The notes: a model not told the origin generated them from the letters alone. A DNA stretch of 42,322 nt from Gemmataceae bacterium (GCA_019747655.1 JAIEQO010001061.1:1-42322); one strand, 5' to 3'; shown: positions 15,348 through 23,680, counted from the first letter of the stretch. Numbers and translations: made by a program.

Positions 15348-17033
15348 CTACTTCGGCCGGACGAGCTTGTACACCTTCACCTTCGCCTGCTCGACCGGAA
15401 CGTCCTCCGGCCAGTGGTAGACCACCACCGACCGGCCGTCCTCCTTCACCGCCCGGGCGTCCTTCATCCGCGGCAGCCGGGCGTGGTCGCCGTCGTGCTC
15501 CTTGTCGTCCACCACCGCGTAGGTGACCTCCGGGTCGGGCGGGTCGGCCGGGATGAAGTACAGCGTCCGCCAGCCGTAGAACGCCGCCCACTCGAACGGG
15601 TCGATGACGCAGTCCTTGTCCCGGTCGGTGTTGGCCAGCAGCCACCGGCCGGCGTGCTTGTGCCCCTCCCGGTTGGCGTGGAGCGGCTTGAGGGTACTCG
15701 GCAGGGCGGTCGCCACCAGCACCGCCGCGACCGCCGCCGGGGCGTACCGGGCGGCCCCGCCGCGGGCCCGGCTCCACCCGGCCAGCCGCTGCACCCCGGC
15801 CGCCGCGAACACGCAGCCGATCAGCACGAGCAGCAGCGTGTGCCGCTCGGAGACGTAGTGGAAGCGGTCCTGGTTGACGGCGTACCCGCGGGCCCCGAGC
15901 CCGACCAGCACGACGAAATTCACCCCGGCCAGGACGACCAGGAGGGCCACCCCCGGGTCGGCCGCGACCCGCCGGCGGACGGCGATCACCCCGATGACGG
16001 CCAGCCCGGCGGCCAGGTAGTGCAGCCCCTTCACGGCCTCCTCGGCGGCGGCCCGGGCGGCCGGCTTGGCCAGCCCGACCAGCCCGGCCCCCTCCGGGAC
16101 GGGCCACGACTTGGCGAAGAGCGGCCCGCCGACGGCAGCGTCCGCCTTTCCGCCGCGGAGGATCTCGCCGGGGGTCCGGAACGGCTTGAGCATCTCGGTC
16201 GGGGTCGGCTTGTTGGTCAGCTTGCCGATCATGATCACGTAGGGCCCGGCCACCAGCCCGACCCCGACCGCGAGGGCGACCAGCCGGCCGGCGGTCAGGT
16301 CGCGGGGCCACCGGCCGGTCAGCCCGAGCCACCCGCCGACCAGCCCGACCGCGGCCGCCACCATCAGCCCTTCGAGCCGGACCAGGTACGCCCCGCCGAC
16401 CGCCAGCCCGCACAGGAGGAACCCCCCGACCCCCGGCCGGCGGAGGGCCCGGGCCCCGAGCAGCACGGCGGTTGACACGGCCAGCAGGTACGTCCCCTCG
16501 GTCAGGGCGTCGCTGGTCAGCCGGGCCGGGACCGGCAGTACCTGGACCAGCAGGGCGGCCAGGAACCCGACCCCGCGGCCGAAGAGCATCCGCCCGAGCA
16601 GGTAGGTCGGGACGACGAGCAACAGGGCGGCCGCCCCGCTGGCCAGTTGGGCGGCGAGGAGGTAATTCTCGGCCACGAGCGTGTCGTCGGGGTAGACCGC
16701 CCGGACGAACTTCCCGGCCAGCCAGACGGCGGCCGGGTAGCCGGGCGGGTGCTCGGCCGACATGATGACCGCCCGCGGCCCCTCGACCGGCGGGGGCGGG
16801 TTCTCCCGCTGCCTGAGGTGGTCGGGCGGGTTGGCCGCCTCGGGGGACTGGAGCCGCAGGGCGTACCGGGCGAACCCGAGCCCGTCCCGGGCCGTCACCG
16901 CCGTGTGGGCGATCAGCCAGCCGTGGACGGCCACCGAGACGGCCGCCAGGATCAGCAGCCGGAGGTAGTCCGGGCCGAACAGCGACCGCCGCCGCTCCAC
17001 CGCCACCAGCCGCCCGCCGACCGCTGCCGCCAT
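15348..17033 (-). CDS. Membrane glycosyltransferase, ArnT/PMT (GT39/GT83)-like
   Basis: 561 residues from the ATG at 17033; upstream frame extension runs through the ArfB gene and is rejected. About ten to twelve hydrophobic spans. The first periplasmic loop carries an acidic motif (HTAVTARDGLGFARYA, Asp50) in the position of the catalytic acidic residue of GT-C enzymes, followed by EHPPGYP. The C-terminal 100 residues are a soluble periplasmic domain (HKHAGRWLLANTDRDKDCVIDPFEW). GT-C enzymes transfer sugars from a polyprenyl phosphate donor to lipids or proteins. The acceptor is unknown. Probable promoter at 17072-17101. Confidence 0.75.
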   Translation of the reverse strand: MAAAVGGRLVAVERRRSLFGPDYLRLLILAAVSVAVHGWLIAHTAVTARDGLGFARYALRLQSPEAANPPDHLRQRENPPPPVEGPRAVIMSAEHPPGYPAAVWLAGKFVRAVYPDDTLVAENYLLAAQLASGAAALLLVVPTYLLGRMLFGRGVGFLAALLVQVLPVPARLTSDALTEGTYLLAVSTAVLLGARALRRPGVGGFLLCGLAVGGAYLVRLEGLMVAAAVGLVGGWLGLTGRWPRDLTAGRLVALAVGVGLVAGPYVIMIGKLTNKPTPTEMLKPFRTPGEILRGGKADAAVGGPLFAKSWPVPEGAGLVGLAKPAARAAAEEAVKGLHYLAAGLAVIGVIAVRRRVAADPGVALLVVLAGVNFVVLVGLGARGYAVNQDRFHYVSERHTLLLVLIGCVFAAAGVQRLAGWSRARGGAARYAPAAVAAVLVATALPSTLKPLHANREGHKHAGRWLLANTDRDKDCVIDPFEWAAFYGWRTLYFIPADPPDPEVTYAVVDDKEHDGDHARLPRMKDARAVKEDGRSVVVYHWPEDVPVEQAKVKVYKLVRPK

Positions 17034-17071
17034 GGCGCACCCCCGTGCCCGGTACAAACCCCGGGCGGGGG

Positions 17072-17101
17072 ACGATAGGCTACCCCCACGCCCGGCGTCA
17101 A
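17072..17101 (-). promoter_or_regulatory. Predicted promoter of the GT-C glycosyltransferase
   Basis: Minus-strand TTGACG (17096-17101) and TATCGT (17072-17077) with an 18-bp spacer, 38 bases before the ATG. Confidence 0.45.
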
Positions 17102-17115
17102 GCCGGGTCGTCCGC

Positions 17116-17135
17116 CACAGGCAAGAATGCCTGTG
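17116..17135. repeat. Short hairpin upstream of the ArfB gene
   Basis: Eight-base perfect arms (17116-17123, 17128-17135) around AGAA, within the divergent gap. It contains an ATG (17127) in frame with the ArfB gene, which I do not take as the start. Confidence 0.6.
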
Positions 17136-17153
17136 CCACCACCCGGGGCACCG

Positions 17154-17576
17154 ATGATCCAGGTGACCGACGCGATCGCCGTCCCGGACGCCGAGCTGGA
17201 CTGGAGTTACGCCCGGTCCGGCGGCCCCGGCGGGCAGAACGTGAACAAGGTGTCGTCGAAGGCGGTGCTGCGTTGGGCGGCGGCGACCAGCACAATCGCC
17301 ATCCCGCCAGCGGCGTGGGCCCGGATGAAGGTCCGGTTCCCGAGCCGGTACACGGCCGACGGGGATGTGGTGATTTCGTCCCAGGAGTACCGGGACCAGG
17401 AGCGGAACCGGCAGGCGTGCGCGGACAAGCTGGCCGAGATGATCCGGGCGGCCCTGGTCGAGCCGACCCCGCGGAAGCGGACCAAGGTGTCGAAGGGGGC
17501 GAAGAGGCGGCGGGTGGCCGACAAGCGGCAGCACTCGGCCAAGAAGCAGGGCCGGCGGGGGCCGGCGGACGAGTAA
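17154..17576 (+). CDS. arfB: ArfB-like peptidyl-tRNA hydrolase (class I release-factor domain)
   Basis: 140 residues, the normal length for ArfB/YaeJ. The catalytic GGQ is in YARSGGPGGQNVNKVSSKAV (residues about 22-41). Class I release-factor codon-recognition domains are absent. The C-terminus is a basic tail rich in Lys/Arg (PRKRTKVSKGAKRRRVADKR), which in ArfB enters the mRNA channel of stalled ribosomes. It releases peptides from ribosomes lacking a stop codon. The ATG at 17154 gives the family's start; the upstream ATG in the hairpin adds only Pro-rich residues. Its stop lies at the base of a perfect 34-bp palindrome. Confidence 0.9.
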   Translation: MIQVTDAIAVPDAELDWSYARSGGPGGQNVNKVSSKAVLRWAAATSTIAIPPAAWARMKVRFPSRYTADGDVVISSQEYRDQERNRQACADKLAEMIRAALVEPTPRKRTKVSKGAKRRRVADKRQHSAKKQGRRGPADE

Positions 17577-17647
17577 GGAACGGGGCAAAAGGAAGAAGGA
17601 ACACGGAGATGAACTCCGTGTTCCTTCTTCCTTTTGCCCCGTTCCTT
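17575..17647. repeat. Perfect 34-bp inverted repeat between convergent genes
   Basis: 17575-17608 and 17614-17647 are exactly complementary with a 5-base loop. It starts inside the ArfB stop codon and ends 5 bases before the stop of the minus-strand gene at 17652. The core (GAACACGGAG) is shared with the repeat between purA and uppS. A bidirectional terminator is likely. Confidence 0.9.
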
Positions 17648-17651
17648 GTCC

Positions 17652-19142
17652 TTACTGGTCCTTGAGGTCGTCGGTGACGGTCCCGGCGACCCACCGGACG
17701 AGCGGGGCGGCCGGCTTGCTGGGCTGCTGGTACCCGGTCATCGTCCGCAGCAGCTCGAACCCCATCAGGGTGCCGAGCAGGGTCAGCACCACGGTCGGGA
17801 AGAGGATCAGGGCCGGGACGACGCCCCACGGCCGGGGCCTGGCCGGGGCCGCCGGGACGGTCACCGGCTCGTCCTCGTCGGCGACCCGGCGGGTCGCCCG
17901 GACCGGCTCGTCCTCCTCCGTCCCGAGGTCGACGACCGGCTCGACCGCGTCCGCCTCCTCCTCGATCTCGACCACCTGGCTGCCGGTGTCGTCCCCGTCC
18001 TCGACGACCACCCCGACCCCCTCCTCGATGTCGGTGTCCGAGTCGACGGCCACCGCCTCGGACCCGGACCCGTCGGCCATCGGCGGGATCTCGAAGTCGG
18101 TCTCGAAGATGTCCCCCTTGTCCGCCTCGGCGCTCTCCAGGGCGGCCGACTCCAGGCTCGACCCGCTCCCGGACCCGTCCAGGGTCAGCTCGAACTCGCT
18201 GTCCGAGTCGGACGTGACCGGGGCCTTGCCGCCGGACTTCGGCCCGCCGGTCAGCCGCACCCCGCTGGCCGGGCCGGGGTCGAGGGTCAGCTCGAAGTCC
18301 AGGTCCGGGTCGCTGTCGGCCACCCCCCGGGGGGCGGCCGGCGGGACCTTCCCGGACGCCGGCTTCTTGGCCCCCTCCAGCGGAATGCCGCTGTCGGCCG
18401 GGTCCCGCAGGTTGATCCCGCTCCGCCCGGCCCCCCCGGTCTCGACCGGAGAGCTGCCCAGGTCCACCTCGTCCGACGAGTCGGCGTTGAGCTGCAGCTC
18501 GAAGTCGTCGCTGTCGGCGTCCAGGCTCAGCTCGAACTCGCTCGAGTCCCCGCCCCCGCCGGCGCTCGACAGGTTCTTCGCCCCGTCGCCGCTGAGCCCG
18601 CCGGACAGCTTCTTCCCGCTGTCCGGGGCGGACAGCTTGCCGGACGACGGCGGGGGCGTCAGCTTGGCCCCGCCGCCGCCCTTGATGACCGCGCTGCCCG
18701 GCCCGGCCAGGTCGAGGGCGATCTCCTCGGTCGGGACGTGCTCCGCCGGCTTGCCCTTGCGGCCGGGGGCCTCCAGCCGCACGTCGCTGTCCCCCTTCCC
18801 GGGCTTCCGGGTGCCGCCCGGCTCGTCCCCGGCGAGGGAGAAGATGTCGTCGTCGGTCCCCTCGAACACCAGCGGGTCGTCGCCCCCACCGCGGGCGGCC
18901 GGGGGGACCTTGAAGTCGTCCGACCCGGGGACCGCGGGGGCGTCGGCCAGCGGCAGGGCCGGGTCGCTGGCCCCGCCGAGCTGGCGGGACAGCTCGTCCA
19001 CCTGGGCGGCCCGGAACCGCAGCGTCGGCCCATCCCGCATCGGGACGACGTGGGTCCACTCGGTCTTCAGCCGCCGCTTCAGGTCGTCGGCCGACAGCCC
19101 GAGCCGTTGGGCCGCCTCTTCCAGGGTGATGTACTGGGCCAT
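17652..19142 (-). CDS. Putative membrane-tethered DNA-binding protein with acidic repeat region
   Basis: 496 residues from the ATG at 19142. The N-terminus (about 1-55, YITLEEAAQRLGLSADDLKRR) looks like an excisionase/MerR-type winged helix. Residues about 60-420 are low-complexity and rich in Ser, Asp, Gly and Pro. Four copies of an F-E-L-x-L-(D/N) motif occur in it (EFELSLD, DFELQLN, DFELTLD, EFELTLD), with interspersed S-G-(I/V)-x-L motifs (SGINL, SGIPL, SGVRL). An acidic Glu/Asp stretch precedes one hydrophobic span (about 440-465, VVPALILFPTVVLTLLGTL) and a short tail. I infer a single-pass inner-membrane protein with a cytoplasmic DNA- or protein-binding head. Possible promoter at 19211-19238. 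Function unknown. Confidence 0.65.
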   Translation of the reverse strand: MAQYITLEEAAQRLGLSADDLKRRLKTEWTHVVPMRDGPTLRFRAAQVDELSRQLGGASDPALPLADAPAVPGSDDFKVPPAARGGGDDPLVFEGTDDDIFSLAGDEPGGTRKPGKGDSDVRLEAPGRKGKPAEHVPTEEIALDLAGPGSAVIKGGGGAKLTPPPSSGKLSAPDSGKKLSGGLSGDGAKNLSSAGGGGDSSEFELSLDADSDDFELQLNADSSDEVDLGSSPVETGGAGRSGINLRDPADSGIPLEGAKKPASGKVPPAAPRGVADSDPDLDFELTLDPGPASGVRLTGGPKSGGKAPVTSDSDSEFELTLDGSGSGSSLESAALESAEADKGDIFETDFEIPPMADGSGSEAVAVDSDTDIEEGVGVVVEDGDDTGSQVVEIEEEADAVEPVVDLGTEEDEPVRATRRVADEDEPVTVPAAPARPRPWGVVPALILFPTVVLTLLGTLMGFELLRTMTGYQQPSKPAAPLVRWVAGTVTDDLKDQ

Positions 19143-19210
19143 GGGGGGGTCTCGGGGCGGCCGGTCGGGGGAATGGCGGGGCGGCGGGGGCGCCCCGGGC
19201 CCATACCTGG

Positions 19211-19238
19211 ATTGTAAACCCTGTCCGGCCGGGCACAA
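19211..19238 (-). promoter_or_regulatory. Candidate promoter of the HTH/acidic-repeat gene
   Basis: Minus-strand TTGTGC (19233-19238) and TACAAT (19211-19216), 16 bp apart, 68 bases before the ATG. Confidence 0.4.
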
Positions 19239-19383
19239 GTGCCGGCCGCCCGCCCGGCCCGGCCGGTCGGTCCCGGGGCGCCGCCGGCACCGGTCGTGCC
19301 GGCCGGCGGGGGGCCGGAATTGCGGGCTAGAATGGTCGTACCCCCGGGCCGGCCGGGGGAGACCAGCCGCCCGGGACCGCCCG

Positions 19384-20007
19384 ATGAAGTTCGACCTCCA
19401 CCTGCACACGTCCCGCCACTCCCCGGACAGCGTGACCGACCCGTTCGACCTGCTCCGGGCGGCCGAGCGGGCCGGGCTGGACGGGGTGGTCCTGACCGAG
19501 CACGACTACCTGTGGGAGGAGCGGGAACTGGCCGAGTTGCGGGCGGCGACCAAGATGGTGGTGCTGGCCGGGGTCGAGGTGGCCGGGCGGGGCGGGGACG
19601 TGCTGGTGTACGGCATCACCGACCCGTTCCGGGTGCCCAAGGGGACCGGCTGGGGCGAGTTGTGTCGGGAGGTCCACCGCCAGGGCGGGGCGGCGGTGGC
19701 CGCCCACCCGAACCGGTGGGGCCAGCCGTTCGAGAAGGTCGTCCGGGACAGCCGGGCCGAACTCGACGGGATCGAGGTGTTATCGAACAACATGGACGAC
19801 GACCTGCGGGCCCGGGCCGCCGACCTGCTCGTCAAGTACCCGCACTTCGCCCAGCTCGGCAACAGCGACTCCCACGCCCCGGAAACGGTCGGCGTCTGCT
19901 ACACCGACTTCGGTTGCGAGATTCGGTCGAACGCCGACCTCGTCCGGGCAATCCGCGAGCGGCGGGGGGTGGCCCGGGCCAACCCGCGGTTCGCCGGTGG
20001 GGCGTGA
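19384..20007 (+). CDS. PHP-domain phosphoesterase
   Basis: 207 residues, a minimal PHP domain. Metal-binding motifs in order: HLHTSRHSPDS (6-16), LTEHD near 38-42, GVEVAG near 61, AHPNRWGQP near 102-110 and GNSDSHA near 160. All expected ligands are present, so a metal-dependent phosphoesterase is likely; relatives include histidinol-phosphatase-like and nuclease-like enzymes. The N-terminal Met follows a TAGAAT hexamer (19328-19333) that could be its -10, though no -35 is clear. No signal peptide. It converges on the DUF1559 gene with a 6-base gap. Substrate unknown. Confidence 0.85.
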   Translation: MKFDLHLHTSRHSPDSVTDPFDLLRAAERAGLDGVVLTEHDYLWEERELAELRAATKMVVLAGVEVAGRGGDVLVYGITDPFRVPKGTGWGELCREVHRQGGAAVAAHPNRWGQPFEKVVRDSRAELDGIEVLSNNMDDDLRARAADLLVKYPHFAQLGNSDSHAPETVGVCYTDFGCEIRSNADLVRAIRERRGVARANPRFAGGA

Positions 20008-20013
20008 GCCGGG

Positions 20014-20889
20014 TCACTCGGGCACCACGTCCCCGGCCGCCCGGGAGGCCAGGGCCGGCATGACGGGGTCCGCCTCGTAGGCGAGGAACCGGGCCGACCC
20101 GTCGCAGAAGACGAAGTGGGCCCCGCCGGGGTGGGTGGACCAGAAGTGGAAGGCGGCGCACGGGTCGTCGACCGCCCCCGGGCCGAAGTGGTACGGGCCG
20201 GGCCGGCACCCGGGGGCGTAGGCCCCGGTGTTCCGGGCCCGCACCCCGAGCAGTACATCCGCGTCCCCGTCCCGGTCTTGCCCCCACCCGGCGTACCACC
20301 ACCCGAACACCATGTCGTGGCTCGGCGGCCGCTCGCCGACGGCCAGCGTCTGCGAGGTGCCGTCGGTGACATCAGTCAGCCGGACGGCCGACCCGGGGAA
20401 CAACACCCCGTCCTTCCGGGCGACGGACCGGCCGGCGACCCCGAGGTACGAGGTGAGCCCGCGGGTGAGGGTGCCGGCGACCACTTGCGGGTCCGCGGTC
20501 CGCCCGTCGGCCGGGCAGCCGAACACGGGGACGACCCGCTCGAGGCCGGGGTGGGGCGGGTCGACCGTGAAGTCCGGGTTGGCCTTGAAGGCCGCGTCGG
20601 CCTCGGCCCAGAGGGCGTCGTGGTCGAGGTGGGGCAGGAGCCGGGCCTGCCAGGACAGGAACGGGTACGGCTCGCCGGGGGCCGGGAGGGCGACCCCCGG
20701 GGGCAGGCGGCCGGCGGCCCCGTGGTACGAGTGGAGGGCCAGCCCGACCTGTTTCAGGTTGTTCAGGCACCGGGCGCGGGCGGCGGCGGCCCGGACCCGC
20801 TGGACGGCCGACAGCGTCAGCCCGACGAGGACGGCCATGATCGCCAGTACGACCAGCAGCTCGATCAGGCTGTACGCACGCCGACGCAT
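20014..20889 (-). CDS. DUF1559 pilin-like protein
   Basis: 291 residues. It starts with a type IV prepilin-like leader, MRRRAYSLIELLVVLAIMAV, in which YSLIE replaces the usual FTLIE: a prepilin peptidase would cut before YSLIE, with Glu at +5. The DUF1559 (SBP_bac_10) domain follows: CLNNLKQVGLALHSYH, then the conserved C-terminal THPGGAHFVFCDGSARFL. These proteins are greatly expanded in planctomycetes, and their role is thought to be as surface or pseudopilus-like proteins. It is the last gene of an operon of exported proteins (from 23647), 31 bases after the Cys-rich gene. GGGAGGGG lies just before the ATG. Confidence 0.88.
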   Translation of the reverse strand: MRRRAYSLIELLVVLAIMAVLVGLTLSAVQRVRAAAARARCLNNLKQVGLALHSYHGAAGRLPPGVALPAPGEPYPFLSWQARLLPHLDHDALWAEADAAFKANPDFTVDPPHPGLERVVPVFGCPADGRTADPQVVAGTLTRGLTSYLGVAGRSVARKDGVLFPGSAVRLTDVTDGTSQTLAVGERPPSHDMVFGWWYAGWGQDRDGDADVLLGVRARNTGAYAPGCRPGPYHFGPGAVDDPCAAFHFWSTHPGGAHFVFCDGSARFLAYEADPVMPALASRAAGDVVPE

Positions 20890-20920
20890 CGGGTTACCCC
20901 TCCCGGGGCCGGCGGTCCGT

Positions 20921-21415
20921 CTAGGGGTTCGCCTTGAACCAGACCTTGCACACCCAGCGGGTGGCACCGACCGGCTCTTCGTTTACGGAATCCGTATTCC
21001 GAATCGCTTGCTCGCTCTTGAACTGAGGTGTGTTGTTACAGCGCCGACCACAGGGCTGCGTGGACTTCGGACCGGGGACGACTGGGTACCGGAGGGTCAT
21101 CCCCTCGGGAGTCGGGACGATGGGCCCCTCCTGCCCGTTCTGTCGGTCGAACTCCACGCAGTCCGGCTTGTCGACCGCGCCGTCGCGACAGCCTTGATCC
21201 GGGTTGCCCTTCTTGCAGTCGTTGCAGACCGGGTCCTCGTACTCCCAACAGGGCGCGTAGACGAGGGGCGCGACCCACTTGTTCGTGAACGGGCCCTTCA
21301 GCTCGCGACACTCCTTGTTGTCACAGTTGATGGCCGGGACCGGGGTGGCCATAGCCATCGTGGCGATACCGCCGACCAGCAGGGCCAGGCTCAAGCCGTA
21401 GCGGATCCGGAACAC
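20921..21415 (-). CDS. Secreted cysteine-rich hypothetical protein
   Basis: 164 residues, GTG start at 21415. An upstream in-frame GTG (21433) exists, but AGGAGG falls inside that extension, 6 bases before the 21415 GTG, so the shorter start is chosen. A signal peptide (about 1-28, GLSLALLVGGIATMAMATPVPA) is followed by a mature region with ten cysteines (for example NCDNKEC, VCNDCKKG, PCGRRCNN), compatible with five disulfides. The codon choice is a little less GC-saturated than in neighbours. I know no family. It lies third in the DUF1573-LolA-like-Cys-rich-DUF1559 operon and may be secreted or assembled together with the pilin-like protein. Confidence 0.65.
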   Translation of the reverse strand: MFRIRYGLSLALLVGGIATMAMATPVPAINCDNKECRELKGPFTNKWVAPLVYAPCWEYEDPVCNDCKKGNPDQGCRDGAVDKPDCVEFDRQNGQEGPIVPTPEGMTLRYPVVPGPKSTQPCGRRCNNTPQFKSEQAIRNTDSVNEEPVGATRWVCKVWFKANP

Positions 21416-21461
21416 GGTCGACCTCCTGAGCACGAAGGAACCAAGGCGTGCATCACCGGCC

Positions 21462-22601
21462 TCAAGGTTTCGGGAGCCGACGCCGGCGGGCCACCCCGAT
21501 GAGCCCGGCCGCCCCGGCTACCGCGGCCCCGGCCCCGGCGATGAACATCCAGTTGCGGCCCCACCACGACCGGACCGGCCGGTCCAGCGGCTCGCCCGGC
21601 TCGGTCCGCACGAGGACGTCGAACGGTTGGTTCCGCTCGTCGGGCAGAACGTCCCGCCGTGAACCGTCGGGGCGTACCACGAACCGCGACACGTCGTCGG
21701 GCCCGGATGAGTCCTCGACCCGGGTATTGGGCGGGGGTTCTGTCGAGAATTCACCGGACGAGACCCTCTCGCCGACCGCGCACTCGGTCACGCTGGCCTT
21801 GACCCGCCGGTAGAGGTGGCCCCCCTGGAGTTGGAAGATCGACACCCACCCGGCCGGTCGCCACCGCCCGGGGGCGTCCGCGGTGTAGTCGATGTCGTAC
21901 TGGGTGAGCGCGTACTGACCCGACCCATACTGTTGATAGCGGACGAGGTGGTAATCGCGACCCGGGTCGAGCCACAGGGTTGTGCCGGCCGTCGGCGTGG
22001 TACCGATGAACCCGACCTCGATGCACTGTGCGCCGTTGACGAGGGCGGTCCGCCCGGTTACCCGGAGTTCATTCGGATCCCAACCACCGAATCCGACACC
22101 GAGCGGCCGGAAGGCCGGTAGGAACGGGCTGGTGTTCGTCGTGACGAGCATCCGCGGGCTCGGGTCCGGTTGCCGGCTCATCCGCTTCGGGGCGGACCCG
22201 CTGTCGTGCAGGAGGGCCCCGGTTTTGCCGTCGTAGGTGGCCAGGATGTCGAGGTCGGAAAACGATTTCGTGACCGTGTTCACGATCTTCATGTGATTTT
22301 CCAGCCTGGCCTTCTCCCCGTCCATTACGACCGACCCGTGGCCCGGGAGGGTCGTGTCGGTCGGCGGAAACACCTCTCCGACGCCGTAGTCCTTCGGGGA
22401 CGCCTTCGAGCAAGCCCCCTTCGGGAAGAGCACCGACTGTGTCCACCTGATCCGGAACGTCTTGCTGGCGTCCTGCCGCTGCTGCAAGCGGGCCGTGATC
22501 TCCTCGATCGTCGGCACCTTCGGGGCCTGGGCCCCGCCCCGCCCCGGCCACAACGCCAGGGCGAGAACCCCGGCCGCCGCGATCACCCGGGTCGTCTTCA
22601 T
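21462..22601 (-). CDS. LolA-like exported protein with C-terminal membrane anchor
   Basis: 379 residues from the ATG at 22601, with AAGGAGA 5 bases upstream. A signal peptide (1-24) precedes a region (VPTIEEITARLQQRQDASKTFRIRWTQS) resembling the start of LolA/LolB-like or outer-membrane lipoprotein-sorting folds found in many planctomycete proteins. Strand-rich motifs such as GTTLWLDPGRDYHLVRYQQY support that fold. The C-terminus has one hydrophobic span (about 345-368) followed by ARRRRLPKP, which suggests an anchor with a cytoplasmic basic tail. Fold assignment is by pattern only. It starts 10 bases after the DUF1573 stop. Confidence 0.6.
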   Translation of the reverse strand: MKTTRVIAAAGVLALALWPGRGGAQAPKVPTIEEITARLQQRQDASKTFRIRWTQSVLFPKGACSKASPKDYGVGEVFPPTDTTLPGHGSVVMDGEKARLENHMKIVNTVTKSFSDLDILATYDGKTGALLHDSGSAPKRMSRQPDPSPRMLVTTNTSPFLPAFRPLGVGFGGWDPNELRVTGRTALVNGAQCIEVGFIGTTPTAGTTLWLDPGRDYHLVRYQQYGSGQYALTQYDIDYTADAPGRWRPAGWVSIFQLQGGHLYRRVKASVTECAVGERVSSGEFSTEPPPNTRVEDSSGPDDVSRFVVRPDGSRRDVLPDERNQPFDVLVRTEPGEPLDRPVRSWWGRNWMFIAGAGAAVAGAAGLIGVARRRRLPKP

Positions 22602-22611
22602 CGCCGTCTCC

Positions 22612-23647
22612 TTACGGCACGATCGTGACCGCGACCGGCACCGCCCGGACGCGGATCCCGACCCAGAAATAGGCGACCACAACTTCCCGGCGGACGACCG
22701 CCTCGTCCGGCGGCCGCCGCACCACCAGCCGCAGTTGGTCCGGCCCGTCGACGTGGACGGCGACAGGGACGCCGTCCGGGGCCGTCGCCGCGATCAGGCA
22801 GACCGGCCGGCCCGACACGGAGGCGAAGGCGACCGTCTCCTCCCGCACCTCGCCGGCCGCCAGCCCGGCCACCGCGACCTCGGTCGGCGACGCCCGCAGG
22901 TCCGGGACGACCGACACGGCCCCGGTCAGCCGCTTCCGGAACGCCGGCCCGGCCGGGGCGAACCGCCCGGTCAGGTCGAGGACGAACGAACGGGTCCCAT
23001 GCGGGGCGGTAGCGTCGGCCGTCAGGTTCAGGGCAACGGCCCGCCCGTCAGCAGCCAGCACGGGCTCACAGCGGACGATCGGCTGATCCGTAGTCGCGGT
23101 CAGTTCGGCCGCGGGGACGGCGAGGGACAGGTCGAACCGAACGGCCTGAAACCGCGGCCCGGCGTCGGACGCGACGACCACGAGGTCGGGGGGCGGGGCG
23201 GCGAGCAGCGGCCGGGCGACCCCCTCGACCGTCCACGCCGGGCCGACTCGGCCGCCGACCACCGGGGCGAACCCGACCGCCACGGGCACCGGGGCCGTCG
23301 ATGGTCCGACCTTGTCGCCGAGGTCGATCCGAACCGTCACCGACCGCGTCTCGCCCGGTTCGAGGCGGAGGGCGTCCGGCGACACCCCGAGGCAGTTGCA
23401 CGACGCCTGCCACCGCTCGACCACGACCGCGGCCGGGCCGGGATTGTGAACGGGCACGGCCCACTCGAACCGCGGGTCTTCCCAGACCGTGCCGAAGTTC
23501 AGTGCTGCCGGCTCGACGTGCAGGATAGGCGCGCTAGCGGGGGGGGGGGGGCGCAGTGGACGACGCCCGGTCTGCGGCGTACCGGCCGGCAACGACTGCC
23601 GCCGCGCTGCCGACGATTGCGAAGACGAGCGCCGTGCGCTGTGACAC
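22612..23647 (-). CDS. DUF1573 exported protein, reading frame broken at a C13 tract
   Basis: The body (about 300 residues) has a DUF1573 domain: LNFGTVWEDPRFEWAVPVHN and QASCNCLGVSP with the conserved Cys-x-Cys, an Ig-like exported module. Its reading frame has no suitable start of its own. The signal peptide (VSQRTALVFAIVGSAAAVVAG) is encoded just upstream in another frame, from a GTG at 23645-23647, and that frame stops at 23534-23536. The two frames meet at a run of 13 C on the coding strand (23539-23551). Twelve C would give one continuous 344-residue protein through APPPPASAP. A canonical promoter lies 34 bases upstream. It is the first gene of a four-gene operon. Either a sequencing slip, a pseudogene, or slipped-strand phase variation. 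Confidence 0.75.
23539..23551. repeat. Homopolymer: 13 G (13 C on coding strand)
   Basis: The only mononucleotide run of this length in the window. It lies between the signal peptide and DUF1573 domain and shifts the frame by one base. Confidence 0.95.
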
Positions 23648-23680
23648 CGGCGGCCCCCGTGTGACCACCCATCCCAAACG

